A DNA stretch of 64,000 nt from Castanea sativa (Eukaryota; Streptophyta; Magnoliopsida; Fagales; Fagaceae): contig NC_134013.1 in NCBI RefSeq assembly GCF_040712315.1, forward strand, positions 78,498,001-78,562,000. Direction: 5' to 3'. A program made the position numbers and the translations under genes. The notes below the pieces were generated by a model. The model saw only the letters and a list, made by a program, of their open reading frames with translations. It did not search any database and was not told where the DNA came from. Positions 1-11,478 of this stretch are shown here, in pieces (the first letter of the stretch is position 1; the number at the start of each line of letters is the position of its first letter).

Positions 1-840
1 GACCACTATCCAATTTTGTATTCTTTAGGCTTCTTTGTGTCCTTTGTACATGAAGTAGCCTTTCTTTAGTAAAGTTATTTTTACCTATCAAAGAATAAAA
101 GAATAAAAAATTGTTGTTTTGTGCTGACTGGTAGAATGTATGTATACCTCATAGTCATCTCATTAGCTTATGTTTTGATGTTTCTTTATATAATGCTTCA
201 TTTTCTGCATCGATTTCTAAATTTTTTGATATCTGTACTAAATGTTTCATGTTCTCATTTATTGACATGAATTAGTATTTGTACCTTTTAATTAACATAA
301 GCAATGGGACACGTGTGATTGTTTGTTTGTCAAATCCGAAGTTGGCTCTGTCTTGTGATATCTTTAGTTTACATCTCTTTGAATGAGTTATCTTCAAAGG
401 TAAATTTTGTCTGTTCACCATCTAGTGTAGCCCCTATGTATAAACTATTAAGGTGTTCTGTGTTCCCTTGGATTGAAGGCAAGTTGTGCTTGATCCCACC
501 TTGCATGCAAGCACTTTCTTGGCTGTGCACATGGGAATTATCTCTTTGTGGTACTTGTTTTCAACTGTTCTTCAGATGATTTTGTCATTAACTTAAAGTT
601 GTATTGTTTTATTATGTTCTCCTTAACTACTAATTACTCTAAGTTTTGAGCTATATAGTAACATACTCATTAGAATGGTTTCTCAAATGTTTATAGCTCT
701 TGTTCTGTGTTAGTGTCTTCCTTGCTTTCATTAATACAATAGCATTATCTATCTATCCATTAATTCTTTGGTTTCATGCTTAACATATATACTTTCTATA
801 GCCACATTGGTTGTGTAATTTTGGTTTGTGCTGCTAATAG
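1..840. other. AT-rich upstream region, no gene seen
   Basis: No reading frame here resembles a known protein. The end of this stretch is pyrimidine-rich and closes with a splice-acceptor-like AG at 842-843, just before the start codon at 859. It may therefore hold the 5' UTR intron and promoter of the downstream DAYSLEEPER-like gene. The matching 5' exon could not be placed with confidence. Confidence 0.4.
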
Positions 841-858
841 CAGGAATTCACTTTCGCA

Positions 859-3369
859 ATGGCAACCCCGGACGAAGAGAAGATTGCAACGCCAGATGAG
901 CATAAGATGGAAACTTCAGATGAGCACACAAAATCAACCCCAGATGAGCACACAAAAGCAACCCCAGATGAGCAGACAGTGACAACCCCAGATGAGCATA
1001 CCTTGACAACCCCAAATGAGCAAACACTGACAACCCAAAATGATCACACAATCTCAAATGAGCACACAATGGAAATATCAAATGAACACACAGTGACAAT
1101 CTCAAATGAGCACACAATGGCAAACCCAGATGAGCACACAATGATAATCTCAAATGATCACACAATGGCAGCCCCAGATGAGCACGCAATGGTAATCTCA
1201 AACGATCACACAATGGTGAACCCAGATGAGCACGCGTTGGTCATCTCAAATGATCACACAATGACGACCCCAGATGAGCGCGCTTTGGTAATCTCAAATG
1301 AGCACACAATGGAAACCGATTATGAGCATACAATGGCAACCCCAGATGAAAACAAGATGATAACAACCACCCCAGAAGTGAACAATGAGCTTCCAAATTC
1401 AGAAACACAGCCTAACAAGCGGAGGAAAAAGAAGTCCATAGTATGGGAGCACTTCACCATAGAAAATGTTAGTGCTGGATGTAGGCGGGCATGCTGTAAG
1501 CAATGCAAACAAAGTTTTGCATATAGTACAGGTTCTAAAGTTGCTGGTACCAGCCACCTGAAACGCCACATTGCCAAGGGGACCTGCCCAGCGCTTCTAC
1601 GTAACCAGGGGCAGAATCAACAAAGCCCATATACCCCACGATCGAGGGTGGGGGGAAGTGGCAGTGCTACTGATCCACCAAAACGACGTTACAGAAGCCC
1701 TAGCTCGCCCTACATCACTTTTGATCAGGATCGTTGCCGCAATGAGATTGCTAGGATGATCATCATGCACGACTACCCACTTCACATGGTTGAACATCCT
1801 GGATTTCTAGCTTTTGTTCAGAATCTTCAGCCCCGATTCAACATGGTGAGTTTCAATACTGTCCAAGGGGATTGTGTTGCGACTTACTTAATGGAAAAGC
1901 AAAGCCTTGTGAAGTTTATTGAGGGCATGCCTGGACGTGTTTGCCTTACACTGGATACGTGGACTTCAAGCCAAACAGTAGGTTATGTGTTCATAACTGG
2001 ACACTTCATTGATAGTGATTGGAAGTCACATAGGCGGATTCTCAATGTCATAATGGAACCATATCCTGATTCAGACACTGCCCTTAGTCATGCAGTTGCT
2101 GCTTGCCTTTCTGATTGGAGTTTGGAGAGCAAGTTATTTTCTCTCACTTTTAGTCAGTCACTGAGTGAAGCTGCTCTTGAGACTCTTAGGCCTCTTCTCG
2201 CAATTAAGAACCCACTTATCCTCAATGGTCAATTATTGGTTGGTAATTGCGTTGCCCGTACCTTCAGCAGCGTGGCAAAAGATGTGTTAGGATCCGGGGA
2301 AGAAATAATCAAGAAAATCCGGGACAGTGTAAAGTATGTGAAGACATCAGAATCCCATGAGGAAAAGTTTTTTGAGCTCAAAAGACAGCTTCAAGTCCCC
2401 AGTGAAAGGAGCCTATGTCTTGATGATCAATCTCAATGGAATACGACATATCAAATGCTGGTGGCCGCTTCTGAGTTAAAAGAAGTGTTTTCTTGTTTGG
2501 ATACTTCTGACCCTGATTACAAGGAAGCCCCATCTATGGAAGATTGGAAGCAGGTTGAAACCCTCTGTACATACTTGAAACTTCTCTTTGAAGCAGCAAG
2601 CATCCTTACATACACAACTAGTCCAACAGCAATTACATTCTTTCACGAAGTGTGGAAGATTCAGACAGAACTGGTTCGTGCAGTTATGAGCGAGGATCCC
2701 TTTGTCAGCAACGTTGCTAGAATAATGCTAGAAAAAACTGAAAAATACTGGAAGGATTGCAGCCTGGTTTTGGCAATTGCCGTAGTCATGGATCCCCGTT
2801 TCAAGATGAAGCTTGTTGAGTTCAGTTTCACTAAAATCTATGGTGAAGATGCCCCCACATATATCAAGATTGTTGATGATGGAATTCATGAGCTCTTTCA
2901 TGAATACGTGACACTTCCTTTGCCTCTGACCCCAACTTATGCAGACGAAGGAAATGCTGGAAGCAACATTAAGCAAGAAGAATCCCAGGGTGGAACTCTC
3001 CTGTCTGACAATGGACTCACAGATTTTGATGTATACATCATGGAGACTACTAGCCAACAGATGAAATCGGAGTTGGATCAGTATTTGGAAGAGTCTTTGT
3101 TGCCTCGTGTGCAGGATTTTGATGTATTAGGTTGGTGGAAGCTAAACAAGATGAAGTACCCAACTCTTTCAAAGATGGCTCGTGACATTTTGTCTATTCC
3201 AGTATCTACCACTGGTCCTGACTCTGTATTTGATATGACAAGCAAGGAGATGGATCGATATCGAAGTTCTCTACGACCTGAGACGGTGGAAGCCCTTATA
3301 TGTGCTAAGGATTGGATGCAGTATGGATCTTCAGAAGCTTCAAATGCTCTTGTGAGAATGGAATATTAG
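859..3369 (+). CDS. DAYSLEEPER/RICESLEEPER-type zinc finger BED protein (domesticated hAT transposase)
   Basis: This intact single-exon frame encodes 836 aa. Residues 1 to about 165 are an imperfect repeat built on PDEHT and SNDHTM units. A basic NLS-like run (KRRKKK) lies near 187-192. A BED zinc finger spans about 192-243, with the CKQC pair at 213-216, HLKRH at 233-237 and C243. The hAT transposase core follows, including LTLDTW with D366. The C-terminal hAT dimerisation region has the motifs DVLGWWKLN and YPTLSKMARDIL. The usual later DNA-N motif and the C-x2-H pair of active hAT transposases appear altered (FSQSLS; NCVAR). That fits a domesticated nuclear DNA-binding protein rather than an active enzyme. 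Arabidopsis DAYSLEEPER is needed for normal growth, but the role of this copy is inferred. I chose the start because the BED domain and repeats are in frame with it and an acceptor-like AG lies 15 bases upstream. Confidence 0.88.
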   Translation: MATPDEEKIATPDEHKMETSDEHTKSTPDEHTKATPDEQTVTTPDEHTLTTPNEQTLTTQNDHTISNEHTMEISNEHTVTISNEHTMANPDEHTMIISNDHTMAAPDEHAMVISNDHTMVNPDEHALVISNDHTMTTPDERALVISNEHTMETDYEHTMATPDENKMITTTPEVNNELPNSETQPNKRRKKKSIVWEHFTIENVSAGCRRACCKQCKQSFAYSTGSKVAGTSHLKRHIAKGTCPALLRNQGQNQQSPYTPRSRVGGSGSATDPPKRRYRSPSSPYITFDQDRCRNEIARMIIMHDYPLHMVEHPGFLAFVQNLQPRFNMVSFNTVQGDCVATYLMEKQSLVKFIEGMPGRVCLTLDTWTSSQTVGYVFITGHFIDSDWKSHRRILNVIMEPYPDSDTALSHAVAACLSDWSLESKLFSLTFSQSLSEAALETLRPLLAIKNPLILNGQLLVGNCVARTFSSVAKDVLGSGEEIIKKIRDSVKYVKTSESHEEKFFELKRQLQVPSERSLCLDDQSQWNTTYQMLVAASELKEVFSCLDTSDPDYKEAPSMEDWKQVETLCTYLKLLFEAASILTYTTSPTAITFFHEVWKIQTELVRAVMSEDPFVSNVARIMLEKTEKYWKDCSLVLAIAVVMDPRFKMKLVEFSFTKIYGEDAPTYIKIVDDGIHELFHEYVTLPLPLTPTYADEGNAGSNIKQEESQGGTLLSDNGLTDFDVYIMETTSQQMKSELDQYLEESLLPRVQDFDVLGWWKLNKMKYPTLSKMARDILSIPVSTTGPDSVFDMTSKEMDRYRSSLRPETVEALICAKDWMQYGSSEASNALVRMEY
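886..1354 (+). repeat. Coding minisatellite in the DAYSLEEPER-like gene
   Basis: About 30-bp imperfect units (core CCAGATGAGCACACAATG or TCAAATGATCACACAATG) are repeated about 15 times without breaking the frame. They encode alternating PDEHTM and SNDHTM peptides. Units of the two types alternate in the second half, which suggests expansion of a doubled unit of about 60 bp. The peptide is acidic and histidine-rich. No function is known to me. Confidence 0.85.
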
Positions 3370-4300
3370 ATTCTAGGTTTTTCACTTCTGTCACATTGTG
3401 TCTTGTATGATGGTAGGTTGTTGCCATATTGTCTAGTTTCAAATTCGCCATTAGGTCTAGCAATTTGTACCATTCTAAGAATAGTTTGGGTGCTTGGACA
3501 TATAATTAATTTAGCTTCTAGTTTTAGCTTCAGTTCTATTCAGTATCAGAGTTTGCTGGGTGATAGCTCCTAGTCCAAGAAACGCTGATGTACAATTGCT
3601 GATATGCTGAATGTGCATTCCCAATAGCTTCCATTTTGATTAAGCACTGCATAATTTTGGATTTCATTTAGGATTCAGTTTCGAATTTGATTGTCTTTCT
3701 GTACATTCATCTCTGGCTGCTGTTTGGGAGTGCATTGTCGGTAACCAGTGGTAGCTAGCCTAAGCTTCCTCTGGTTAGAACTTAGGCCTAGACAAGCAAG
3801 CGTTATTCACAATGAGCTATTTACTTCTTTTTTCTTTTTCTTTTTGGGAAATAAATGACATTGAGCTGTTTTTTCCTTCTGAATGATAGCTGTAGTGCTA
3901 AACTTCGAATTTAATAACCTAAGTGAAGCTAGTTGAAGAATCACTTATTACATTTGTATACTCGGGTTTGGCTTATCTCCAGTACTTTTTTAACTAAAAT
4001 CTCATTTTGTTTTAATGAGAAATTGTCACATTATCCACTAACTAAATAAAATGTGGAGATTAAAAACTACTACCATTTACTATTGTATATTTAAAATAAA
4101 AGAATATGTCAAGTTAAAAAAATACTGGAGGTAAAATAATTTACTTGTCATGTAAATGATTGATATTCTTGGACCAACAATGATAAGGTATATAAATATA
4201 TAATTACTCCTTGGTAACTCACATGATCAGGCTACTAACTTGAGGCCATTTCATGAGAGCATTGAATTTTGGTTACAAATCCTAACTTGGTGTCACATGG
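3370..4300. other. 3' flank of the DAYSLEEPER-like gene, no gene seen
   Basis: The first 200-350 bases probably hold the 3' UTR of the gene ending at 3369; no single polyadenylation site stands out. The rest is AT-rich, with no coding signal and no clear repeat ends. Confidence 0.4.
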
Positions 4301-6754
4301 TCAATTTTTCTCTCAAATTTTCTGCTTGTGATGACTCTAAGTCCCTGACTTAGTCTCAGCCAACACCACACACATACACTGTAGGAACCTCTAGAACAGA
4401 TTATTAGGAACACACACTTATACAACACACATTATGTTTACAAAGTACTCACCTCCAACATTTATTACTTAATCTCAAGTACAAAGGAAACCCTTACAAG
4501 CTTGGAGAAATACACAGAATTCTCTCTAAGGCAATTATCTAATCTGTTGTTGACACCCCCAACAGCATTAGGATCATATACACAAAAATAACTGCTATGG
4601 AAGTTACTGCCTAGTAACTATCTGAATCTTGGACAATCTGTCACTTGTGGTCTAACTTAGAACACCTTGAACTGCTGTTGTCTTGGTTCCTTATCCATGT
4701 TTTTAGCCCCTACACAGCAGGTTTAAATATTAGGAAAACCAGAAATTGTCTTGATAACTGCTTGGTAACTACGTTTGCACATCAGCACATACACAACCCA
4801 TGTCTCAACAGATCATAAGGCTTTTTCCCACCACTCATCAGCCCACACAACATCTAAATAAATGTTTTGGGATGCTTGGTCCATGCCTAAGCCATCCCCC
4901 ATCAATCAACATAGCCCACACAACATGCCCACATGTAGCAACACACACACAAGGTAATTGCCATCAACCTGCTAGCATCTGTCCATGCACTAGGTTAGCA
5001 CCCACTAGCCCATGCCTTGCACACAACATCTGATTACACATCATCATGGTAACCTAGTCCAACCTTTCACGCAAGCCACCAAGCCCGCACACAAGCCACT
5101 AGCCATCAAGCCACCAATGTCATGCACATCACTCAAGGGTTGACATCACCTGATGCCACCCATCTTAAAACCAACTTTGCCCACCATGGCCCTATTCTAC
5201 CATGGCCTTGGGGCATCATATGGAGCAATGAGTCTCCACATACTGCCCCCTCACACTACTCATCAATCCAACTCGAATAGGGAAGCTGGACATGTCCCCT
5301 TTAAAGAGCCATTAGGAGCATTACTAATCTAGCATGAGAAACCATCAATGTGTTAAGAAAACATAAAGCCATGTGATTAGCCTAATGTTGTCCAAGCACC
5401 ATCATTCCTCATGCCATCATTAGCAACAAGTAAAGCTCCTAACACCTGGGGAGGTTATATTGTTAACCATGAACTTAGGGATTCTCTAGAGCTATTGGCA
5501 TTTCATCTAGATAGGGATTGAGAAGCTGTATATGGGCATTACTGTTAACCTTATTGCTAATATAGCTTTGATCTAGATTTCTAAATCCTAATAGACTTTT
5601 TTTTAGGGTTAGATTTCTATGATCTTGTTTCCACCCCTAATATAGCTAATGGCTAATTATGTTGGCATAAGCTGACAAAATTGCTAAAACCATTGCTGAT
5701 GAAAGACTTGTTAGAAAAACTACTTTCAGCTACTTTTGATAGATGTGAAATGAATAGAAAAAGTTTGGTCTATGTGAAATGAACTTTCCTAATGCTCTAC
5801 ACTATGCAAATAATGTCAAGTTGCTTTTTTACTTTCGACTACTTTTAGATGACAAATGAATAGTAAAAGCTGATTCTTGCTACTATGCAAATAGTAATGA
5901 TTCCTACTGCTCCCCACAAGGGTTGATTCACCCTGCCCCACTATGCAAATAGTGCTTATTTTGCCTCTATATATAAAGCCAAAATGGTGAGAAGATCCAA
6001 ATATAAAAATTGTAGTTTGGATGGAAAGTGTTCTGTCTGATATATTTCCTTTTGTTTTGGCTGATTTACCAGCAAGTTAATAAAATTGCCAAACTGATTT
6101 GATTCCAAAAATATAATTATAAAAAAAATAAAAAATATGATATATACATTTATTTTGTTATATTAATCATTTTAAGTGATGCATTGATTATTTAAGTATA
6201 ATGAAAATTTGATGTCATTTTTCTAAAATTTATATAAGTAACAACTGATTTAAAATATGGTATTTTTTATTAAATTTTGTTGTTTTAACAACAACTGAAA
6301 GAAAGTCCAGCAAAAGAAGAAGAAAAAAATAGCACAATCAAGAATGTAAAAAAATAATTGAAAGATATTTACATTTTTATTTTATCAAACCAATATTTTT
6401 TGCATTTTTTAATAGGCATGAAACATGTGTATATACATCAATCACTATATCATGAAATTTTAAGTTTGTAAGCACATATAGAATGATTAAATCAATATAA
6501 CATGCTTATTTATGTGGAAACACTAAAGTTTCTAATCAGTTGAGCTACAAGACTATTGACAAAAATTGTTGAAATATTAGAGGAAACTAATAATAAGTGA
6601 CACTGCATAACGTTCAAAAACTTTACTATTTCCCACAAGTTTTAAACAATATGCCAACCTTCAATTTGCCTAGAATTATGAAATCTAAGACATACTCTAG
6701 GCTAAAAGTTAAAAGGAATAGACTCAACACCATATTCATGAAAAATGAAAGATT
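4301..6754. other. Intergenic region, possible old unclassified repeat
   Basis: The stretch 4360-5300 is unusually rich in CA and CCA words (CACACA, GCCCACACAACAT) compared with its AT-rich surroundings. It looks like decayed repeat DNA, but I could not find terminal repeats or coding motifs. The rest, 5300-6754, is AT-rich with no recognisable gene. Confidence 0.3.
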
Positions 6755-6767
6755 ATTGTCATTTTTA

Positions 6768-7784
6768 TTTTTAATTTTTTTGATAAGTAAAATAATATAT
6801 TAATATAAAGGAAGGGGAGGCTCAGGCCCGAAAAAAGGCAGAGACAACAATGGGAGAACCGATCCATCAACTTCTTTACAATAGTACCAATAGGATCATG
6901 GCCAACAATAGACATGAATGTTGCATTTGGTCTAATGGCAGCATCAAAATTGAATTTGATCCAACCTGTTAGTAGGGGCACCATTGAGAGGCAGGGGTGG
7001 GGATATGGACAGCCATGCTTCAGAGTGGGATTTGAAGGATCTATTGGTATTAGTAGCAAGCCGATTAGGAGGGTTTGAAAGGTCTTCGAAAATCAGTTTG
7101 TTTCTGCTCCACCAGATTCGGTCACACGTTATTGCAGCAAATAAGGAGAAAGATGGGCTAATTGATGGGTAGAGAACAAGGAGACTTCTAGAATTTAGGA
7201 TGGACTTAACCCATTCAAATGCTAACTTTGGTGGGATGGAAGATAGATTGATGGGATACTTGTGTGCCTCCATACAATAATGGTAAAAGGCACTCAAACA
7301 AAACATGGACTACCAATTCTTGAGGATGGTGACACCAGGGACAAAATGAATCCAACCCAGCAATTCTTCAAGCTAGGAATTCTCTAGTGTGGAGAACATC
7401 CCACGCAATTTTCCAAATGTAGTATTTAAGTCTTTCATTGAACCCATAATTTCTTCCATTCAACAACGGTAAAGGGACCAGAATTTGAGAATCTAGTATT
7501 TTGGTCAACAAGGTAAGCCGACTTGACAAAAAATTTCCCACCTGGACATTTTGCCCAAATAATGGAATCTGCAATTAGAGTGAAGGGAATGTTGATTTGT
7601 TGAATGGAAGGGGCTATTTCATGGTCAAAGAGGTTGTGGAGAAGAGCTCGGTTCCACTGTCTAGTTTCAGGAACAATTAGTTCAAATACTAATTTTTGGT
7701 CTGGCAGCAAGGTTATATGAGTTAGGGTGAAGGATGGAATTGAGGGAATCCAATCTATGGAGAGAGCCACCACTAAGGGAATCC
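6768..7784 (-). mobile_element. 5'-truncated LINE (L1-type non-LTR retrotransposon) fragment
   Basis: On the minus strand, broken frames encode the C-terminal end of a plant LINE polyprotein. A reverse-transcriptase-linked segment (WAKCPGGKFFVKSAY) comes first, then the C-terminal RNase H-like start (GWIKFNFDAAIRPNA). Several frameshifts break it up. The insert is flanked by identical 13-bp copies of ATTGTCATTTTTA at 6755-6767 and 7785-7797. The A-rich 3' tail (T-rich on the plus strand, 6764-6780) lies at the left end, as expected for target-primed reverse transcription. About 1 kb of an element that is normally 5-7 kb remains. Confidence 0.85.
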
Positions 7785-7797
7785 ATTGTCATTTTTA

Positions 7798-8926
7798 ATT
7801 AAGATAGCCTAAATCAAATAACATGAGTTGGAAGTTTTAGATCAAATGCTACCTCTTTAAACTCAAATCCAATCTCATTAAATGGATGCACGTTAGAGCC
7901 CTCAATTAGCATGACTTTTATCATCGTTCTTCTTTGGACAACTATTTAGCAAATTCAAGATTTTGACTTTTATATACTTATATGGATGAATAAAGAACTT
8001 TATTTCAAAGACACTAAAACGAATAAACAACTTAAGCTTGCAAGGTCAGAACCAAGCAACCCAAATAATAGTTCTACCTAACAAAACAACAAACTTAACA
8101 GCTACATACTGAATCTACCACCAATAAACCCATACAAACAAAACAAAATTTGCAGATGGATATGATATAGATAGAGCCATTGAACAACACACCTGGATAC
8201 TTATATGAAGTGTTCACTGCGATCGTGCTTCCTCTTGTTTACTATTTCTCCAAAGTTTGCGAAGTCCAATGTCTGAGCCACAATGCTCACAATGTAGCTT
8301 CACCAGAAACATGTTTGTCTTGTTACATCCTCCTAGTGGTATCAAGCTAGTCGCTCCTCCAACTTAGACGCAAGATATAGTTTATATTGTACAACACACT
8401 ACCGAAAAAAAATGTTTATTATTATTGAAACCTAACTTTGTGTAATGCGCTCCCATTTAGTTTTTAAAATTTTTGTGCTAAATGAGTTAATTTAACACAA
8501 ATTACAAAGAGCCCAGTATAAATTAATCATAAAAATCTCAATCATAGATCTAGTTTTATATCTAAAATTAGAAGAAAAGTGAGTTAGAAGAATTTTGCTT
8601 TCCGATGCCATTTGTTTGTGTTCCTAAATATAATTCAAATTTATTAACTTCTTACATAATACGATGAATATTTCATCATTTATTAGGTAGAAACTTATAT
8701 ATAAGTATATATATATGATATGTGTGTACTATGTCAGTGCATATGCACAAGATTCTAAACTGTACAAAGTATTGTTTGAAATGCATAACTATTCTCCGAA
8801 CTTTTCAAGAATTTAGAATGGAGCATAATTATAGGGAAGCTTTAAAGCTCGTAGACAAGTAGAAGATGTTGTAATCCACTAAACATCACCTGTGGGTGGT
8901 TTTTTTTTTTTTTTTTTTTTTTTGTG
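7798..8926. other. AT-rich intergenic region
   Basis: No gene or clear element is seen. A run of about 23 T (8901-8923) ends just before the terminal repeat of the Pack-MULE and may overlap its target-site duplication. Confidence 0.4.
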
Positions 8927-9249
8927 GGCGTAAATGCACTTTTAGTTCCTACATTTTGGCTCTATTTCTATTTTGGTTCCTAAATTTTCATTTCACCACT
9001 TTTAGTCCCCAAACTAATTAACGCGTGTTATTTTAGTCCTTTCCGTCAATCAACAGACGGAAATAGTTGAGGTGGCAAACGGAAGGATTAAAATATTATT
9101 AAAAATTTACTATAGCATGCCACATCAGATTACTGTAGCTTGCCACATCAGATTATAATTTAAAATATTTATTTTTCAAGTTTAACAAAAGAAAAAATAT
9201 GAGTTAAAATTTTTTTAAAAATAAGAACACATTAGAAACGTAAGAACAA

Positions 9250-9345
9250 GAACAGAAGGTGCAGAAGGGAATCTGGTCAAGCATGTTCCATTTGGGTTGG
9301 ATGTTGACAGCGGATTTCAATGGCTCTCGGCGCATCATGTTGTTG
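9250..9345 (-). pseudogene. Captured fragment of an eIF3 subunit D gene
   Basis: Right after the SLP-like peptide, in the same frame as its last part, the minus strand reads NNMMRREPLKSAVNIQPKW and then NMLDQIPFCTF. This matches my knowledge of the conserved segment of plant translation initiation factor eIF3d around an IQPxWNMLDQIPF core. Only about 30 codons are present and no start or stop of its own is seen. The fusion point with the phosphatase piece is near 9345. Confidence 0.65.
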
Positions 9346-9868
9346 TGCGCCCAAACCCTAAACTCTTCATAACCCGATTCCGACATGTACCGGAAGTCTC
9401 TTTCCAGGTTCAAGGCTCGTGGTTACAGTTCGTGGTGATGACTTCGCCGCCGGCTTTCACCGCTTGCCATTGAAGTCTCTCGAGAAAATAGAGTATTTTA
9501 ATCTCATCGCCACCGCGATCGAGTACATCGTCGACTTGAACCACGATCATTGACCCGCCGGTCTAGTCGCTGGAGTCGTTTATCAACTTAGTGAGCCGTA
9601 ACACTTGCTTCGACTTCTCCAAATGGCCGTGGAGATTGCCGATCGCGACGAGTTGACCCAGCGGAGAAGGATACTGAGTTTTGAACTTTCCAAGGGTATC
9701 TCGTCATTTTGGTGACTTACAGGTAACTAGGGTATTAGAGTCAGGGGTGTTTTGGTAATTTGGTAAGAAGAGGCCGCCACTGACAGAGAAATCGACGAAA
9801 ATGTCGACGAAAGAGGAAAGAAGATTTGGGACTTGTTGACACGTTGAGCTTGTTGTGGGTTTTTCCAT
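9346..9868 (-). pseudogene. Captured fragment of a Shewanella-like protein phosphatase (SLP) gene
   Basis: From an ATG at 9868-9866 the minus strand encodes a SLP-like N terminus. It includes SFVDIFVDFSVSGGLFLP, then LVAIGNLHGHLEKSKQ (9623-9640 covers GNLHGH), VVQVDDVLDRGGDEIKILYF, a TTNCNHE segment near 9420-9440, and RDFRYMSESGYEEFRVWAH. This is the order of the PPP-family motifs GD-HGD, GDVLDRG and GNHE found in plant SLP phosphatases. Key metal-binding positions are changed (GNLHGH, DDVLDRG, CNHE). There are in-frame stops after TCKSPK and after INDSSD, and a frameshift after NHE. It is therefore a dead copy carried by the MULE. A few dozen bases upstream of the ATG may be captured 5' UTR. 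Confidence 0.78.
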
Positions 9869-10584
9869 TGTGAGATTTTTTTGTAGTTTAGGTGTTTGTG
9901 TTTTTGTCTGTGAGAGATTTGGGTGCGAGAGAGACTATGGAGACGAAAGAGTAGGGAGATTGAATGGACTTTGATGGTGTTTTTATGCTGAATTTTCTAG
10001 GTTTGTGAATTTGGTTTCTGGGTTTATGAATTTAATTTGCTGGAGGTTTTGTTGTTGGTTGAAAGATGAGAAAATCTGGGTTTGAGTTGAGATATTGTAT
10101 ATCTGGGTTTTGTGGCTTGAGAAAATCTGAGAAGATCTGCTGCTAGGTTTGTATTTGTGTTCTTGCTGGAGATCGATTTGTGTGTGTTTGGTTGACAAGA
10201 AAGGGCAAGAAAATCTGGGCATGTATTCTTATGTTTAAAATCTGGGTTTGTGTTTTTTAATGTTTTTTGTTGAAGATGAACATAGTTAATATATTTTTGG
10301 ATTTTAATTTTTTTTTTAATTTTAAATCTGTTAAAAACTTAAGAATTATAGATTTTTTAAATTATTTTATATGATGTGGCATGCTACAGTAAATTTTTAA
10401 TAATATTTTAATCCTTCCGTTTGCCACCTCAGCTATTTCTGTCTGTTGACTGACGGAAATGACTAAAATAACACGCGTTAATTGGTTTGGGGACTAAAAG
10501 TGGTGAAATGAAAATGTAGGGACCAAAATAGAAATAGGGCCAAAATGTAGAGACTTGACAACTAAAATAACACGCATTTACGCC

Positions 10585-11478
10585 TTTTTTTTGTTGCACT
10601 TGACAACTTTGATGTAATGCAATCACCCTATTAATCAATTACTTCTATGATAATAAAAAATTAAAATGATAAAATTTAGATATATTACCTTATATTAATA
10701 TTAGAAAAAACACAAAAACACCAATTTCCCTCTCCCTCTCCCTCTCCCTCTCCCTTGTAAGTGTGTGTTTGTTTCTATAAAAAAATACAATTCCTTATGT
10801 ATTTCTTAAATAAAATAAAATAATCTAGGTAGTGTTCCTAAACTACCCATTTTAAAAATCAGTCACCTGTCTAATGTTTTTGAAACCGAATTATCATTCA
10901 AAGCAAGAAAGAACCATACAAAATCTCAAAGAAAATCAGCTCCTATGTCTGGATTGGTTCCGACCCATGTTTTCACTTCTCTATCTTTTTGCATGTTGGG
11001 CCAGTTCAGTTCATGGGCTAGTTTTGTTGCTTGCCACTGCTTGCTTACGTGTCACCTGTCTTCTCAATTCATCAATAGAGTTCGGCAAACAACGTTAACA
11101 TCATCCGATCCTTGAAAAACAAAAACAAACCCCAAACAAACTCCATCTTCTTTCTTCTCCGATTTCTCTCTCAGAAGCTCTGTCGCTTTCTCTCTCTGCA
11201 AGGAAAGAAATCCCATCCAACCATAAGTGCCCATCACTTCCACGGTAATCTCCTCCTCTCTCCTACTTTTTTCTCATGAATTTGCAAACCCTTTAACTAG
11301 TTTTGAAACTTTCTCGACTATCATTACTGGTAATCTTTATCATATGAATGCTTGAGAAAATTTTCAATTTTGAATATTCAGTTTCAATACCATGTTTTAC
11401 TTTCTTTTTCTTTTTTTAGTTTGATTTTTACCTTCTGATTTCAAATTTCTGCAGTTTTTTTTTTTTTTTCGTAAGCAA
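10585..11478 (+). promoter_or_regulatory. Upstream region and 5' UTR of the SNAP43 gene
   Basis: There is no gene here. A CTCCCT-type repeat lies at 10730-10755. The C/T-rich stretch 11135-11240 resembles a plant 5' UTR. A GT donor context (CACG|GTAATC) at 11244/11245 and an acceptor (TTTCTGCAG) ending at 11454 suggest a 5' UTR intron of about 210 bases before the ATG at 11479. The transcription start was not located. Confidence 0.45.

Larger units (their letters stand above)
8927..10584. mobile_element. Pack-MULE (Mutator-like element with captured gene pieces)
   Basis: Long terminal inverted repeats bound the element. The left arm is about 8927-9127 and the right arm about 10372-10584. Both begin GGCGTAAATGC at the outer ends and contain ATTTTAGTC and CGGAAGGATTAAAATATT; the right arm has an extra stretch of about 20 bases near its tip. 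Terminal repeats of about 200 bp are typical of Mutator-like elements. The flanks are T runs on both sides, so a 9-bp target duplication cannot be read cleanly. No transposase is present. The GC-richer centre carries fragments of two host genes on the minus strand. Confidence 0.8.

Noticed and set aside
319..579. Short plus-strand frame of 86 codons upstream of the DAYSLEEPER-like gene
   Set aside because: No recognisable motif, no splice or promoter support, and composition like the surrounding noncoding DNA.
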